From the NCBI GenBank assembly GCA_035457865.1, contig DATIAR010000082.1, positions 1 through 64,000 of the forward strand: a DNA stretch of 64,000 nucleotides, given 5' to 3'. The position numbers were made by a program, and so were the translations under genes. This document shows, one piece after another, positions 8,750-17,124 of the stretch. This DNA is from UBA8516 sp035457865. Its GTDB lineage: Archaea > Thermoproteota > Nitrososphaeria > Nitrososphaerales > Nitrosopumilaceae. The notes under the pieces are model-generated. The model saw nothing but the letters and a program-made list of their open reading frames with translations, searched no databases and was not told where the DNA came from. Each line of letters begins with the position of its first letter. Positions within the stretch are counted from its first letter, which is position 1.

Positions 8750-9199
8750 TTGATTCCTAAAGGTGCTTTAATTGGACTTTGTTTTGGCATAATTATAGCT
8801 GCAATATTTGGTATCTTCTTATCAAGTATGACTGATCAAGCTCCAGCATTAGTATACGTAGACGGTCCATCACTTTCTATCGTCACAGAAAAAATAAACT
8901 ATAAGATTGGAGAAGACATCACTATCAAAATAGTAAATTCTGGAACAACACCATTGACGTTTTCAGACTCTTCTTATGGGTTGAGAGTTATTGGACTTGA
9001 TGGCAGAATACTTTATTCTCCTCAATCAGCACAAGTAATCTCCATATTGCAACCAAAAGAAGAAAAAATGTTTGTATGGGATCAAACAAAATCCGATGGT
9101 GAGAAGGTGATTGATGGACGATACAAAATTGTTTCAAAGACGATGCAAAATAATGGAAAAATGTTAGAGAAATCCATCACAATAAACATCTTCAAATGA
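8750..9199 (+). CDS. Membrane-anchored Ig-like protein, BsuPI-like fold
   Basis: I do not recognise a specific function. An N-terminal hydrophobic segment (about 5-26, GLCFGIIIAAIFGIFLSS) anchors or exports the protein; the remaining 120 residues look like one beta-sandwich domain of the kind found in BsuPI-type proteinase-inhibitor or DUF-like extracellular domains (INYKIGEDITIKIVNSGTTPLTFSDSS, then VWDQTKSDGEKVIDGRYKI). The start is TTG at 8750, 25 bases after cbf5; no better start is visible. It could be co-transcribed with cbf5. The inhibitor label refers only to fold similarity. Confidence 0.6.
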   Translation: MIPKGALIGLCFGIIIAAIFGIFLSSMTDQAPALVYVDGPSLSIVTEKINYKIGEDITIKIVNSGTTPLTFSDSSYGLRVIGLDGRILYSPQSAQVISILQPKEEKMFVWDQTKSDGEKVIDGRYKIVSKTMQNNGKMLEKSITINIFK

Positions 9200-9239
9200 C
9201 CTTTTTCATATGATTGATGAAAATATTCCTAATGTTAAA

Positions 9240-11066
9240 TTATCCGCCAAATAAAGACATCAGGGAAGCACCTATGGAAGAAAACACATTAGCAAATTGT
9301 GTCACTATGTCATCATGTTTATCAGTTTTTTCGTTAGCAATATTTTCTGTATGTACAGGCGGTTCTTCTGAAATTAATACGGTTTTAGGTTCTGTTTCAT
9401 GTGTAGAATATACAGTCAAGAACGTTGAGGTTTTCTCTTTATTATTTAATACGGTTGGATCTTGAGGAATAACTTCTAGTGCCTTATCGTAGTATGATAT
9501 TGCTTCTTGATATCTACCAAGACTAGAAAGTGCATTACCCTTATTGTTTAATGCAATTAAGTAGTCAGGATCAACTTCTAGTGCCTCATCGTAGTATGAT
9601 ATTGCTTCTTGATATCTGCCAAGACTAGCAAGTGCAGCTCCTTTGTTAGCCAAGGCATGAACATTTTTTGGATCGGATTGAAGAGTTTTGTCGTAATTAA
9701 ATATTGCATCATTATATTTACAGAGTTGTGTTAATCCTGGACCAGGATTATTATAATACGCAATTATATTTTCATATGTTTCTTTTTCACAATTCGCACT
9801 ACTGGAAAAATAGACGGTTTCATTTTCTGTTTCAGATGCTGTATCTTGTATAATGTCTTCTGTATCCTGCGTAACATCCGTGTTAGTCTGTTCGTCATTA
9901 AATTTGGGAGATTTTTTAATTTCTGATTCATCTGTCTTCGAAATATTTTTTGTTTGTTCTGTATCTGGAGTATTGCTGATCACTGGAACTTCTGATGATT
10001 TATTAATATAATCACTCAACGAATCTTCAACAAACATAAAAAATTCTTCTTCTGAAATATTTTCTTTAAATAAATCATCAATCATAATTCCTAATTGTAA
10101 TTCTGTATCTTGAATCCATTGATTTAAAGTGGTCTTGGAAATTCTATCATCAACATCTGGATTTACCAACCCTCTTTTCAATAAATCACTAAAAAGTGGT
10201 ACTAGCAATTCATCACTTTCTCCCAAATAATACCAAGTGGCAAGACGTTCTAGGTCTGATTCTGAAAGCAAAAGAGAGTTTGATGACGCCTGATCTGTAT
10301 TTTCTGATATGTTAGGCACTGTAGTTGACACATTCGCATCTGCCTTTTCAAAAAATTCTATCTCTGTGTTTTGTTTAGTTTCAGGTCCGCCATATTGTGC
10401 AGTTAGCGAATAAGTTCCCTCCACCTTAAAATTCACATTGTATCTTGCCAAAAATGAGACAGAAAACGTCAGATCGGGATTCACGGAAGCAAGATAAATT
10501 CCAACAGGTACACTGTATGGATCAAAAATAGCTATGGTTACCTGTTGTTCTGATTTGGTCGATACTTTGCCACTTACATGAATAGTATCTTCGTCATGAT
10601 ACTTTTTTTTATCTGTTTCAAAGGATATCACTTGAGGTAGTATTATGGGCGAATTCTCATCATTAGATATGACATCTGTTACTTCAGCAGATCCATTTTC
10701 AATTTCAAAAAACGTCTCTATTTTGAGTTTTCCATATTCTGCACCAATAGTGTATAACCCCGATTTTTCATAAAATGGAGTATCTGCAATTATTGTTTTA
10801 GTAAAGTGATTGGTTTCGTCTAATTCAACGCTATACGCACCAAGAATTTTATCATCAGGATCAAAAATCTTGATGGCTATAACAGGCATCTTCCTATCTG
10901 TAACTTCGCCCGCAATCGTAATTGATTCTTTGGTGAAATATGACAATTTATCCGTTGAAATCAATATGGTTCCAACAATACTATCTTCCTCTGCTAAAAC
11001 AAATCTTGGAGTAAGACTTGAACCTAGGATCAGGAATAAAAAAACAAAGATTGTTGTTTCACGCAT
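9240..11066 (-). CDS. Secreted protein with two Ig/MG2-like domains and C-terminal TPR repeats
   Basis: The 608-residue protein begins with a signal peptide (TIFVFLFLILGSSLTPRFVLA). Two related beta-sandwich domains follow (each with a DKLSYFTKESITIAG- or DKKKYHDEDTIHVSG-like start and an IFDP strand, about 25-130 and 165-260), then an acidic, Thr/Glu-rich linker, a short helical region around 290-360, and three TPR units (about 442-538) with GRYQEAISYYD signatures. The TPR DNA is a near-identical 102-base duplication. Start: the ATG at 11066 lies 28 bases from the centre of an ATTAAATATTTA box A; the ATG at 11087 would put that box downstream. Function unknown; surface scaffold is an inference. 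Confidence 0.75.
   Translation of the reverse strand: MRETTIFVFLFLILGSSLTPRFVLAEEDSIVGTILISTDKLSYFTKESITIAGEVTDRKMPVIAIKIFDPDDKILGAYSVELDETNHFTKTIIADTPFYEKSGLYTIGAEYGKLKIETFFEIENGSAEVTDVISNDENSPIILPQVISFETDKKKYHDEDTIHVSGKVSTKSEQQVTIAIFDPYSVPVGIYLASVNPDLTFSVSFLARYNVNFKVEGTYSLTAQYGGPETKQNTEIEFFEKADANVSTTVPNISENTDQASSNSLLLSESDLERLATWYYLGESDELLVPLFSDLLKRGLVNPDVDDRISKTTLNQWIQDTELQLGIMIDDLFKENISEEEFFMFVEDSLSDYINKSSEVPVISNTPDTEQTKNISKTDESEIKKSPKFNDEQTNTDVTQDTEDIIQDTASETENETVYFSSSANCEKETYENIIAYYNNPGPGLTQLCKYNDAIFNYDKTLQSDPKNVHALANKGAALASLGRYQEAISYYDEALEVDPDYLIALNNKGNALSSLGRYQEAISYYDKALEVIPQDPTVLNNKEKTSTFLTVYSTHETEPKTVLISEEPPVHTENIANEKTDKHDDIVTQFANVFSSIGASLMSLFGG
9471..9636 (-). repeat. Two 64-base near-identical TPR-coding repeats, period 102
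   Basis: Bases 9471-9534 and 9573-9636 differ at only 3 positions. The period of 102 bases equals one 34-residue TPR, so a repeat unit has been duplicated recently or kept alike by gene conversion. Confidence 0.9.
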
Positions 11067-11087
11067 CACATGAGAGCAAACCGTCAT

Positions 11088-11099
11088 TAAATATTTAAT
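11088..11099 (-). promoter_or_regulatory. Box A promoter of the TPR protein gene
   Basis: ATTAAATATTTA on the minus strand is centred 28 bases before the ATG at 11066, which suggests a leaderless transcript and fixes the start codon. Confidence 0.55.
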
Positions 11100-11241
11100 A
11101 ATTAAGTAGAAATCATACTGACGATGAATTTTGGCATGAATTAAGACATTCATGAACGCTAAGAAAAAAGTGATTCAAAGATGCTAAATAACGTAATATA
11201 TAGTCAGTTTTACAACGAAAACTAATTTGGCGAAAATAACT

Positions 11242-11339
11242 GCCGGGGTCGCCTAGCCTGGTAGGGCGCGCGCCTGGAAATGAATTACCATAAAGCGCGT
11301 ACTCGCAAGGGTTCGAGAGTTCAAATCTCTCTCCCGGCG
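11242..11339 (+). tRNA. tRNA-Ser(GGA) with a 14-base intron at 37/38
   Basis: Acceptor GCCGGGG (11242-11248) pairs with TCCCGGC (11332-11338), discriminator G at 11339, and no encoded CCA. The anticodon arm is CGCGC, then CT-GGA-A, interrupted by an intron at 11280-11293, then A-GCGCG. Anticodon GGA is at 11276-11278. A long variable arm (ACTC-GCAA-GGGT) marks class II, and the T arm is GAGAG-TTCAAAT-CTCTC. TGG in the anticodon loop can pair with CCA in the intron, a minimal bulge-helix-bulge. The tRNA endonuclease gene at 43085 would be needed for splicing. A TATA-like sequence lies at 11195-11202. Confidence 0.95.
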
Positions 11340-11353
11340 CCTTTACATAATCC

Positions 11354-11361
11354 ATTAAAAG
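11354..11361 (+). promoter_or_regulatory. Box A promoter of the LhgO-like gene
   Basis: ATTAAAAG is centred 26 bases before the GTG at 11384 and just after the tRNA-Ser, consistent with a leaderless mRNA starting at the GTG. Confidence 0.5.
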
Positions 11362-11383
11362 ACATCATAACTAATTTCTAAAT

Positions 11384-12673
11384 GTGGTAAAATACGACGT
11401 TGCAATAATTGGCGGTGGTATACTTGGCGTATCCATGTCATACTGGCTTTCAAGTCTTTTTGATATACAAGTTTGCGTGATTGAAAAAGAATCAGATGTT
11501 GGAATGCATGCAAGTAGCCGTAATACTGGCGTCGTACATTCGCCATTTTACCTTGATCCTCAAAAAAAGAAGATACTAGCAAAATCCGCATTCCTTTCAT
11601 ATGATCTATGGAAAACACTTGCAGAAAAAAGGGAACTACCATGGAAAATAGTTGGAACGCTTGAGGTGGCTTTGAATGAGGATCAGCATAACGCTCTGGA
11701 AAAATACATGAAATGGGGAGTTAATAACGGCATACCACAAAATGATCTCGAATTACTTGATAGAAACGAGGTCTTAAAAAAAGAACCAAATGTAAGCTGC
11801 AATTCTGCTGTTTTTAGTAAAAGAGACGCAGTAGTTGATTATGGCATATTTACAAAACAACTAAAAAAAGAATCTGAAAAAAATGGAACTAAATTTCTAT
11901 TAAATCATGAGGTTAGATCGATAGAAAAAGGCCCTAAAATAATTTTTAAAAATAATGCGGAAATAACTACAAATCTGATAATTAATTGCGCAGGTGGACA
12001 TTCTCTTGACATTGCAAAAATGCTTGGGGTCGCACAAGAATACTCGGATCTTCATTTTAGGGGAGAGTATTGGATAGCACAGAAAGAATATACTAATCTA
12101 GTAAGAACAAATGTCTATTCAGTTACAAAATTCAAAGACTTTCCATTTCTAGACCCACATTGGATTCTTAGAATAGATGGTAGAAGTGAGGTTGGACCAA
12201 ATGCAGTACCTGTTCCTAGCCCAGAAACATATTCGGGTTATATTGGAAACGCTGAAACTCTGATCTCTAAACTATCTGAAATAATCACAGGTAATGCAAA
12301 AAAATTACTTTCTAATCCGGATTTCATTTCTTTAGTATCTAAAGAATGGCTTAGCTCTATTTCTAAAACTGTAATGATTGATAGAGTAAAACAATTTATA
12401 CCGAAAATTAAATCTTCATTTTTCTCAGACCGAGGTACTGCAGGAATAAGAACTCCGATAATAACTCCAAATGGTGCATTTCTACCAGACGTTATAGAAT
12501 TAGAAAACGAAATCTCTTATCACATATTAAACTATAATTCTCCTGGAGCAACAGGTGCACCAGCTTATTCTGCATATGTTGTAAAAAAACTAGAAAACAA
12601 GGGATTTTTAGATTACACACATAATGTAAAAGATTCTATTTGGAATTTTGAGAAAATCGTGACCCAAACTTAA
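11384..12673 (+). CDS. lhgO: FAD-dependent oxidoreductase, L-2-hydroxyglutarate oxidase (LhgO) family
   Basis: LhgO enzymes oxidise L-2-hydroxyglutarate to 2-oxoglutarate with FAD and feed electrons to a membrane acceptor. The N-terminal Rossmann motif is IIGGGILGVSMSYWL (9-23), followed by SRNTGVVHSPFYLDP, the family equivalent of NSGVIHAGIYY in DAO-fold LhgO proteins, and the C-terminal GIRTPIITPNG and NSPGATGAPAYSAYV blocks that close the FAD site. The length (429) is normal. The start is GTG. It may recycle a dead-end product of 2-oxoglutarate metabolism; a D-2-hydroxyacid dehydrogenase is encoded convergently nearby. Exact substrate is inferred from family. Confidence 0.82.
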   Translation: MVKYDVAIIGGGILGVSMSYWLSSLFDIQVCVIEKESDVGMHASSRNTGVVHSPFYLDPQKKKILAKSAFLSYDLWKTLAEKRELPWKIVGTLEVALNEDQHNALEKYMKWGVNNGIPQNDLELLDRNEVLKKEPNVSCNSAVFSKRDAVVDYGIFTKQLKKESEKNGTKFLLNHEVRSIEKGPKIIFKNNAEITTNLIINCAGGHSLDIAKMLGVAQEYSDLHFRGEYWIAQKEYTNLVRTNVYSVTKFKDFPFLDPHWILRIDGRSEVGPNAVPVPSPETYSGYIGNAETLISKLSEIITGNAKKLLSNPDFISLVSKEWLSSISKTVMIDRVKQFIPKIKSSFFSDRGTAGIRTPIITPNGAFLPDVIELENEISYHILNYNSPGATGAPAYSAYVVKKLENKGFLDYTHNVKDSIWNFEKIVTQT

Positions 12674-12677
12674 TATT

Positions 12678-12962
12678 TTGTACAAATTAACAAAACTTGT
12701 TTTGTTACCAGAACACTGTTCAATAAAAGAAAAAACAAAAGATTGCCCAATGCCACCTGAATTTGTTATATCAATTAAAGTGAAAAACGAAGAATACATG
12801 GTGGGTGTTACATGTAACGATCACAAAAAGACATTTTTTGATAAATTAACGCAGCTACAAAAGGCTGGCAAAGTTCCAAATGGAGCAATACAATTTACAG
12901 AACTAAGAGCTGTAGGCACGAGTTGCATACGAATGGATCCGGATGACCTTATTCATCTCTAA
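12678..12962 (+). CDS. Small conserved-looking hypothetical protein
   Basis: A 94-residue protein with no recognised domain. It starts with TTG at 12678, five bases after the LhgO-like gene and probably in the same transcript. It has Cys at 14 and 23 in the N-terminal part (LLPEHCSI, KDCPMPPEF), Cys in VGVTCNDHKK, and Cys near the C terminus (GTSCIRMDP), so metal binding or a disulfide is possible. It overlaps the convergent dehydrogenase gene by 4 bases. Coding is supported by the long open frame, good codon use and operon-like placement. Confidence 0.65.
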   Translation: MYKLTKLVLLPEHCSIKEKTKDCPMPPEFVISIKVKNEEYMVGVTCNDHKKTFFDKLTQLQKAGKVPNGAIQFTELRAVGTSCIRMDPDDLIHL

Positions 12963-13930
12963 GATGTGTTAACCACATATCTTGGATTTTTACCAGAAAG
13001 AGAGAGTATAAGATTATCAATAGCTATCTCAGCCATCTTTCTTCTTGTTTCCTTCGTAGAACTACCAATATGAGGAGTTAAAACAACATTTTCCATTCTC
13101 ACAAGTGGATGCTTTCTATCTATCGGTTCTTTTTGAAATACATCCAGAGCTGCACCTGCAATAATTTTTTTCTTTAATGCAAAAATTAGATCTTTTTCTT
13201 TTATGATCTTGCCACGAGCTGTATTGATTAAAAATGCTGTTGGTTTCATTCTCTTAAACAATTGTAAATTCACAATCTCATGAGTTTCTTCTGTATAGGG
13301 GGTGTGAATGGTTACGATGTCACTTTCTTCAAATAATCTTTTAAGAGTAACATATTTTATTCCAAGGTCTTTTTCTTCGTTCTTTGGAAGTTTATGTCTA
13401 TTATGATATAAAATATTCATTTCAAAGCTTTTGGCCCTTTTAGCCACTGCTTTTCCAATTCGACCCATGCCAAAAATTCCAAGAGTTTTTCCATAAAAAT
13501 CAGTTCCAAGGAAATCATCAGGACCAAAAACTGTCTTCCATTTATTATTGCGAATGATTCTGTCTCCTTCTGTCACTCTGCGCAAGAGGGCAAGAATTAA
13601 GGCGATAGTAAGATCAGCTGTTGTGCGTGTCAAAACTTCTGGCGTATAGCTTACCACGATTCCTTTCTTAGCAGCACGTTTAATGTCTATTTGATCATAC
13701 CCTACACTATAGGTGCTAATTGCCTTGAGATTTTTTGCAGCATTAATTACTTCGGAATCTACGATATCATAAGGAAAACAAATAAGCCCATCCTTGTCCC
13801 TTATTTTAGATAGTAGATCTTTTTTTGACATAGGAATTTTTCCACGATTGATTTCAACACTATATCGTTTTCTTAGTTCTTTGACCGCAAAATCATGTAA
13901 TTTTCTTGTGAGTAATATCTTCATCTTCAT
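12959..13930 (-). CDS. D-2-hydroxyacid dehydrogenase (glyoxylate/hydroxypyruvate reductase type)
   Basis: NAD(P)-dependent reduction of a 2-oxoacid to the D-2-hydroxyacid. The Rossmann motif GIFGMGRIGKAVAKRA is central, followed by the catalytic set: Arg in NTARGKII, Glu in DVFQKEP and His in LTPHIGSST. Length is 323 residues as usual. The start ATG at 13930 lies 26 bases from the TTTAAATTT box A (13951-13960); ATGs at 13942 and 13939 are closer to that box and an ATG at 13924 is also possible. Substrate cannot be told from sequence: glyoxylate, hydroxypyruvate or phenylpyruvate-like acids are all possible. Confidence 0.85.
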   Translation of the reverse strand: MKMKILLTRKLHDFAVKELRKRYSVEINRGKIPMSKKDLLSKIRDKDGLICFPYDIVDSEVINAAKNLKAISTYSVGYDQIDIKRAAKKGIVVSYTPEVLTRTTADLTIALILALLRRVTEGDRIIRNNKWKTVFGPDDFLGTDFYGKTLGIFGMGRIGKAVAKRAKSFEMNILYHNRHKLPKNEEKDLGIKYVTLKRLFEESDIVTIHTPYTEETHEIVNLQLFKRMKPTAFLINTARGKIIKEKDLIFALKKKIIAGAALDVFQKEPIDRKHPLVRMENVVLTPHIGSSTKETRRKMAEIAIDNLILSLSGKNPRYVVNTS

Positions 13931-14016
13931 ATTTCTCATCAATAAACCAGTTTAAATTTGATCCATATTCAAGAATAAAAGATGTTTTAAGACGCTACCA
14001 CGTATAACAAACGAAT

Positions 14017-14967
14017 ATGGAAATAATGGGAAGAGGTTTTAGGCAAATTATACAAGAAACACCATGTTATTTTCATCTCTTCTTAAAATATGGATCTTAC
14101 AAACTATTAAACAAGAGAAGCCCCATTTATGGATCTGCAGATATAATTAATGTCTGTAATTTACACTGTTCACACTGTTACTGGTGGCTTAATAGGAAAG
14201 AAAACGAAGAACTCACAGTAGAACAATGGAAACAAATCATTGAAAATAAATTCAAGAAAAATCATATCTTTATAATTACACTAGTTGGCGGAGAACCTAC
14301 CATGAGACCTGATGTGTTAGAATTATTTATCAAAGAGTTCCCAAAACGAGTCTGTATTGTTACAAACGGTACATTTCCACTAAAAAAATATGATGATCTT
14401 TATTTTTACTGGGTTTCAATTGACGGTACAGAAGAAATTCATGATAACATTCGTGGTAAAGACGCTTATGCAAAGACAAGAAAAAATATCATTGACTACG
14501 TTGAAAATAACGGAAAAAAAGCTTGGAAAGATATTTGGATTAGTATGACAATAAACTCACTTAACTACAAGACTGTCAAGGATGTTGCAGAAGAATGGTA
14601 TGATTATTCGAATAAGATAGGCTTTCAATTTCATACTCCTTTCACTAAAGGAGATCCTCTCTGGCTTCCTTTTGGTGCAGAAAGAACAAAGGTTGTTGAT
14701 GATATCATCTCAATGAAAAAACAATATGATGACGATTATATCATAAACCCGACAAGCCAGCTTGAATTGATGAAAAAAAACTGGGGTGGAAATGGCACTA
14801 CTCCTGTAGATTGTCCTACATGGGCAATACTCTCAGTAGATCATATGGGACGTGAGAAAAAACCATGTTGTATTGGAAGCGCAGACAAAGACTCGATGAA
14901 ACCAATATGTGAGGATTGTGGTCTTGGGTGTTATTCTGTTCTCGTTGGATATGGAATAAAAGGCTAA
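14017..14967 (+). CDS. Radical SAM protein with C-terminal Cys-rich extension
   Basis: The CNLHCSHC motif (CxxxCxxC, about 48-55) binds the [4Fe-4S] cluster that cleaves S-adenosylmethionine; VGGEPTMRPD is the GGE motif contacting SAM. The C-terminal part has Cys in DCPTW, KKPCCIG and CEDCGLGC, resembling a SPASM/twitch auxiliary-cluster region. Such enzymes mature peptides or modify lipids and cofactors; I cannot assign a substrate. At 316 residues it is a compact member. TTTTAAGA at 13985-13992 is about 28 bases before the ATG at 14017, consistent with a single leaderless gene. No obvious peptide precursor gene adjoins it, but the Cys-rich mini-protein at 15034 follows directly. Confidence 0.8.
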   Translation: MEIMGRGFRQIIQETPCYFHLFLKYGSYKLLNKRSPIYGSADIINVCNLHCSHCYWWLNRKENEELTVEQWKQIIENKFKKNHIFIITLVGGEPTMRPDVLELFIKEFPKRVCIVTNGTFPLKKYDDLYFYWVSIDGTEEIHDNIRGKDAYAKTRKNIIDYVENNGKKAWKDIWISMTINSLNYKTVKDVAEEWYDYSNKIGFQFHTPFTKGDPLWLPFGAERTKVVDDIISMKKQYDDDYIINPTSQLELMKKNWGGNGTTPVDCPTWAILSVDHMGREKKPCCIGSADKDSMKPICEDCGLGCYSVLVGYGIKG

Positions 14968-15003
14968 AATGTGATTTATTTGACAAAAATTCTTTAAAAA
15001 GCA

Positions 15004-15011
15004 TTTATAAT
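15004..15011 (+). promoter_or_regulatory. Box A promoter of a Cys-rich mini-gene
   Basis: TTTATAAT is centred 26 bases before the TTG at 15034, the spacing expected when transcription starts at the start codon. Confidence 0.6.
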
Positions 15012-15033
15012 ATTTTATTCTAGTACTTTTATC

Positions 15034-15168
15034 TTGGATCAAGAAGAAGAATTTGCTTTATGCATCCAATGTGGAAATGCTTTAGAGAAATGTATTTGTG
15101 TTTGTCCATTTTGTGGTGAACGTGATAAATGCGAGTGTGCGCTTTTTGATGCAGCAACCGGTGGTTAA
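15034..15168 (+). CDS. 44-residue Cys-rich zinc-ribbon-like mini-protein
   Basis: The frame starts at TTG and reads MDQEEEFALCIQCGNALEK and onward to ATGG-stop. It has eight Cys in 44 residues: C10-x2-C13, C20-x-C22-x-C24-x2-C27 and C33-x-C35. CPFCGER resembles a zinc-ribbon knuckle. The acidic N terminus and the own box A 26 bases upstream support a real gene rather than chance; the only ATG in the region is in another frame. It could bind zinc or iron and act as a regulator or a small metal chaperone; no function is known to me. Confidence 0.72.
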   Translation: MDQEEEFALCIQCGNALEKCICVCPFCGERDKCECALFDAATGG

Positions 15169-15210
15169 TTATATCGTACCATTAATATCTAATAAAAAGC
15201 AAGACTGGAT

Positions 15211-17124
15211 GTGCAATCAACAGACATAACATGGGTTATAGGCGGTCCACAAGGAAGTGGAGTTGAATCAGCTGCCAATATTTTTGCTCGTGCATGTGCT
15301 ATGACTGGTTTGCAAATATTTGGGAAACGAGAATTTTATTCAAACATTAAAGGAGAACACAGCTACTTTGCAGTTAGAGTATCTGATAAAAAGATCAGAT
15401 CTAACATAAAAGGTATAACTCTACTTGTAGCATTTGACGCCGAAACTTTGTTTAGACATGTTGATGACGTATATGAAGACGGTGCAATAATCTGTGATTC
15501 TGATTTGACACAAATCAAAGTTGACGAAGTTCCCACACTAGACCCTTTATTCAAATCTAGATTGATAGAACATCTCTCTTCTAAAAACAAAGAATTCTCG
15601 GTTCAGGGGTTATTGGATATATACAAAGAAAAAGGCGTCACAATTCATCTTGTTTCTTTTAAAAACATTCTAACCGCTCTAGCAGAAGAGACTCAGAATC
15701 CATCTATAAAGAACATGTTTAGAATGTTAAATGTACTAGCTGTATCTGTATCACTTGGATTCTTAGGCTTGCCTTCTAGACCGCTTTTAGAGTCAGTTCA
15801 GGCTATTTTTTCTTCTAAACCTAAAATAGCAGAATTGAACAAACATGCTGCAAACTACGGATATAATTTCGCAACAGTCAAGTTTCCAAAATTCAAGTAT
15901 ACTATTTCAAATATTGAAAAGAATTCAAACACATTTCTAGTTCAAGGTTATCAAGCCACTGGACTTGGTAAGATGGCATGTGGTTGTAGATTTCAATCAT
16001 ACTATCCTATCACACCAGCCTCCGACGAAAGTGTATTCTTGGAATCAAATGAGGTCTTTGATGTAAAAAATAATCGTCCCGGTTCAACACTTGTAGTACA
16101 AACTGAAGACGAAATTTCTGCAATTGGTATGGTTATAGGTTCAGCTCTAACAGGTGCAAGATCTGCAACAAGTACATCTGGTCCAGGATTTTCTCTTATG
16201 ACTGAAGCCCTTGGTTGGGCTGGAATAAATGAAGTACCAATAGTAGTTACACTATATCAAAGGAGTGGACCCTCAACAGGTCTGCCCACAAGACATGGTC
16301 AAGACGATCTAATGTTTGCTATACATGCAGGTCATGGAGATTTTCCAAAAATTGTATATGCATCAGGCGATGTAGAAGAAACATTCTATGATACAGCGAA
16401 ATGTTTCAACTTTGCAGAGTATTTTCAAATGCCAGTAATACATATGCTAGACAAATTTCTTGCAAGTACAATTACTACCTGCAAAAGATTTGATCCAAAT
16501 TTAATAACGATAGATAGAGGGAAGCTGCTTGAGAAAATAGAAAATGATGGCTACAAAAGATTCTCCATTACAGAAGACGGTATATCACCACGATCAAAAT
16601 TAGGGCTTGAGAATGGAATTTTTTGGAACACCGGTGATGAAAGTGATGAATTTGGCCATATTTCAGAGGATTCTATAAATCGGGTCCAAATGATGAACAA
16701 GAGAGCATCAAAACTTGATCTTGCTCTAAAGACAATCACAGAAGAAGATCAAGCAATAAGTTTTGGAACGGCAGAATTTTGTGTATTAAGTTGGGGTTCT
16801 ACTAAAGGGCCGATTCTAGATGCAATTGAGATGTTAAAGAAAGAAGGACTTAATGTTGGATTCATCCAACTAAAACTACTACATCCGTTTCCTACAGAAC
16901 GTATAAAGTCACTTCTTAAAGAAGCAAGAATCATAATTGATGTTGAAGCAAATCAGGCTGCACAACTTGGTTCTTTGTTAAACGAACACTTGGATAAAAA
17001 AGTAGACTATTACATTTTGAAATACACTGGTAGGCCTATGACTAGCACAGAAATCTATGACTCGCTAAAAAAAATTCTACAAACCAAAGCGGAAAAAATA
17101 CAGGTGTTGACATATGGAGCCTAA
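15211..17124 (+). CDS. korA: 2-oxoacid:ferredoxin oxidoreductase, fused gamma-alpha subunit
   Basis: With KorB it decarboxylates pyruvate or 2-oxoglutarate to the acyl-CoA and reduces ferredoxin, or runs in reverse. The gamma (POR) domain occupies about 1-200 (VIGGPQGSGVESAANIFARA at the N terminus), followed by the alpha domain with SYYPITPASDES, whose YPITP motif is the hallmark of the archaeal two-subunit enzymes, then QTEDEISAIGMVIGSALTGARSATSTSGPG and a C-terminal transketolase-like domain. The GTG at 15211 lies about 26 bases after TTAATATC (box A). It overlaps korB by 11 bases. Substrate preference is not readable. Confidence 0.93.
   Translation: MQSTDITWVIGGPQGSGVESAANIFARACAMTGLQIFGKREFYSNIKGEHSYFAVRVSDKKIRSNIKGITLLVAFDAETLFRHVDDVYEDGAIICDSDLTQIKVDEVPTLDPLFKSRLIEHLSSKNKEFSVQGLLDIYKEKGVTIHLVSFKNILTALAEETQNPSIKNMFRMLNVLAVSVSLGFLGLPSRPLLESVQAIFSSKPKIAELNKHAANYGYNFATVKFPKFKYTISNIEKNSNTFLVQGYQATGLGKMACGCRFQSYYPITPASDESVFLESNEVFDVKNNRPGSTLVVQTEDEISAIGMVIGSALTGARSATSTSGPGFSLMTEALGWAGINEVPIVVTLYQRSGPSTGLPTRHGQDDLMFAIHAGHGDFPKIVYASGDVEETFYDTAKCFNFAEYFQMPVIHMLDKFLASTITTCKRFDPNLITIDRGKLLEKIENDGYKRFSITEDGISPRSKLGLENGIFWNTGDESDEFGHISEDSINRVQMMNKRASKLDLALKTITEEDQAISFGTAEFCVLSWGSTKGPILDAIEMLKKEGLNVGFIQLKLLHPFPTERIKSLLKEARIIIDVEANQAAQLGSLLNEHLDKKVDYYILKYTGRPMTSTEIYDSLKKILQTKAEKIQVLTYGA

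Noticed and set aside
9214..9465. Plus-strand 83-codon frame
   Set aside because: Lies opposite the C-terminal part of the well-supported TPR protein gene and has no recognisable features.
11135..11154. 7-base inverted repeat CATGAAT / ATTCATG upstream of tRNA-Ser
   Set aside because: Short and AT-rich, with no clear relation to a promoter; could arise by chance.
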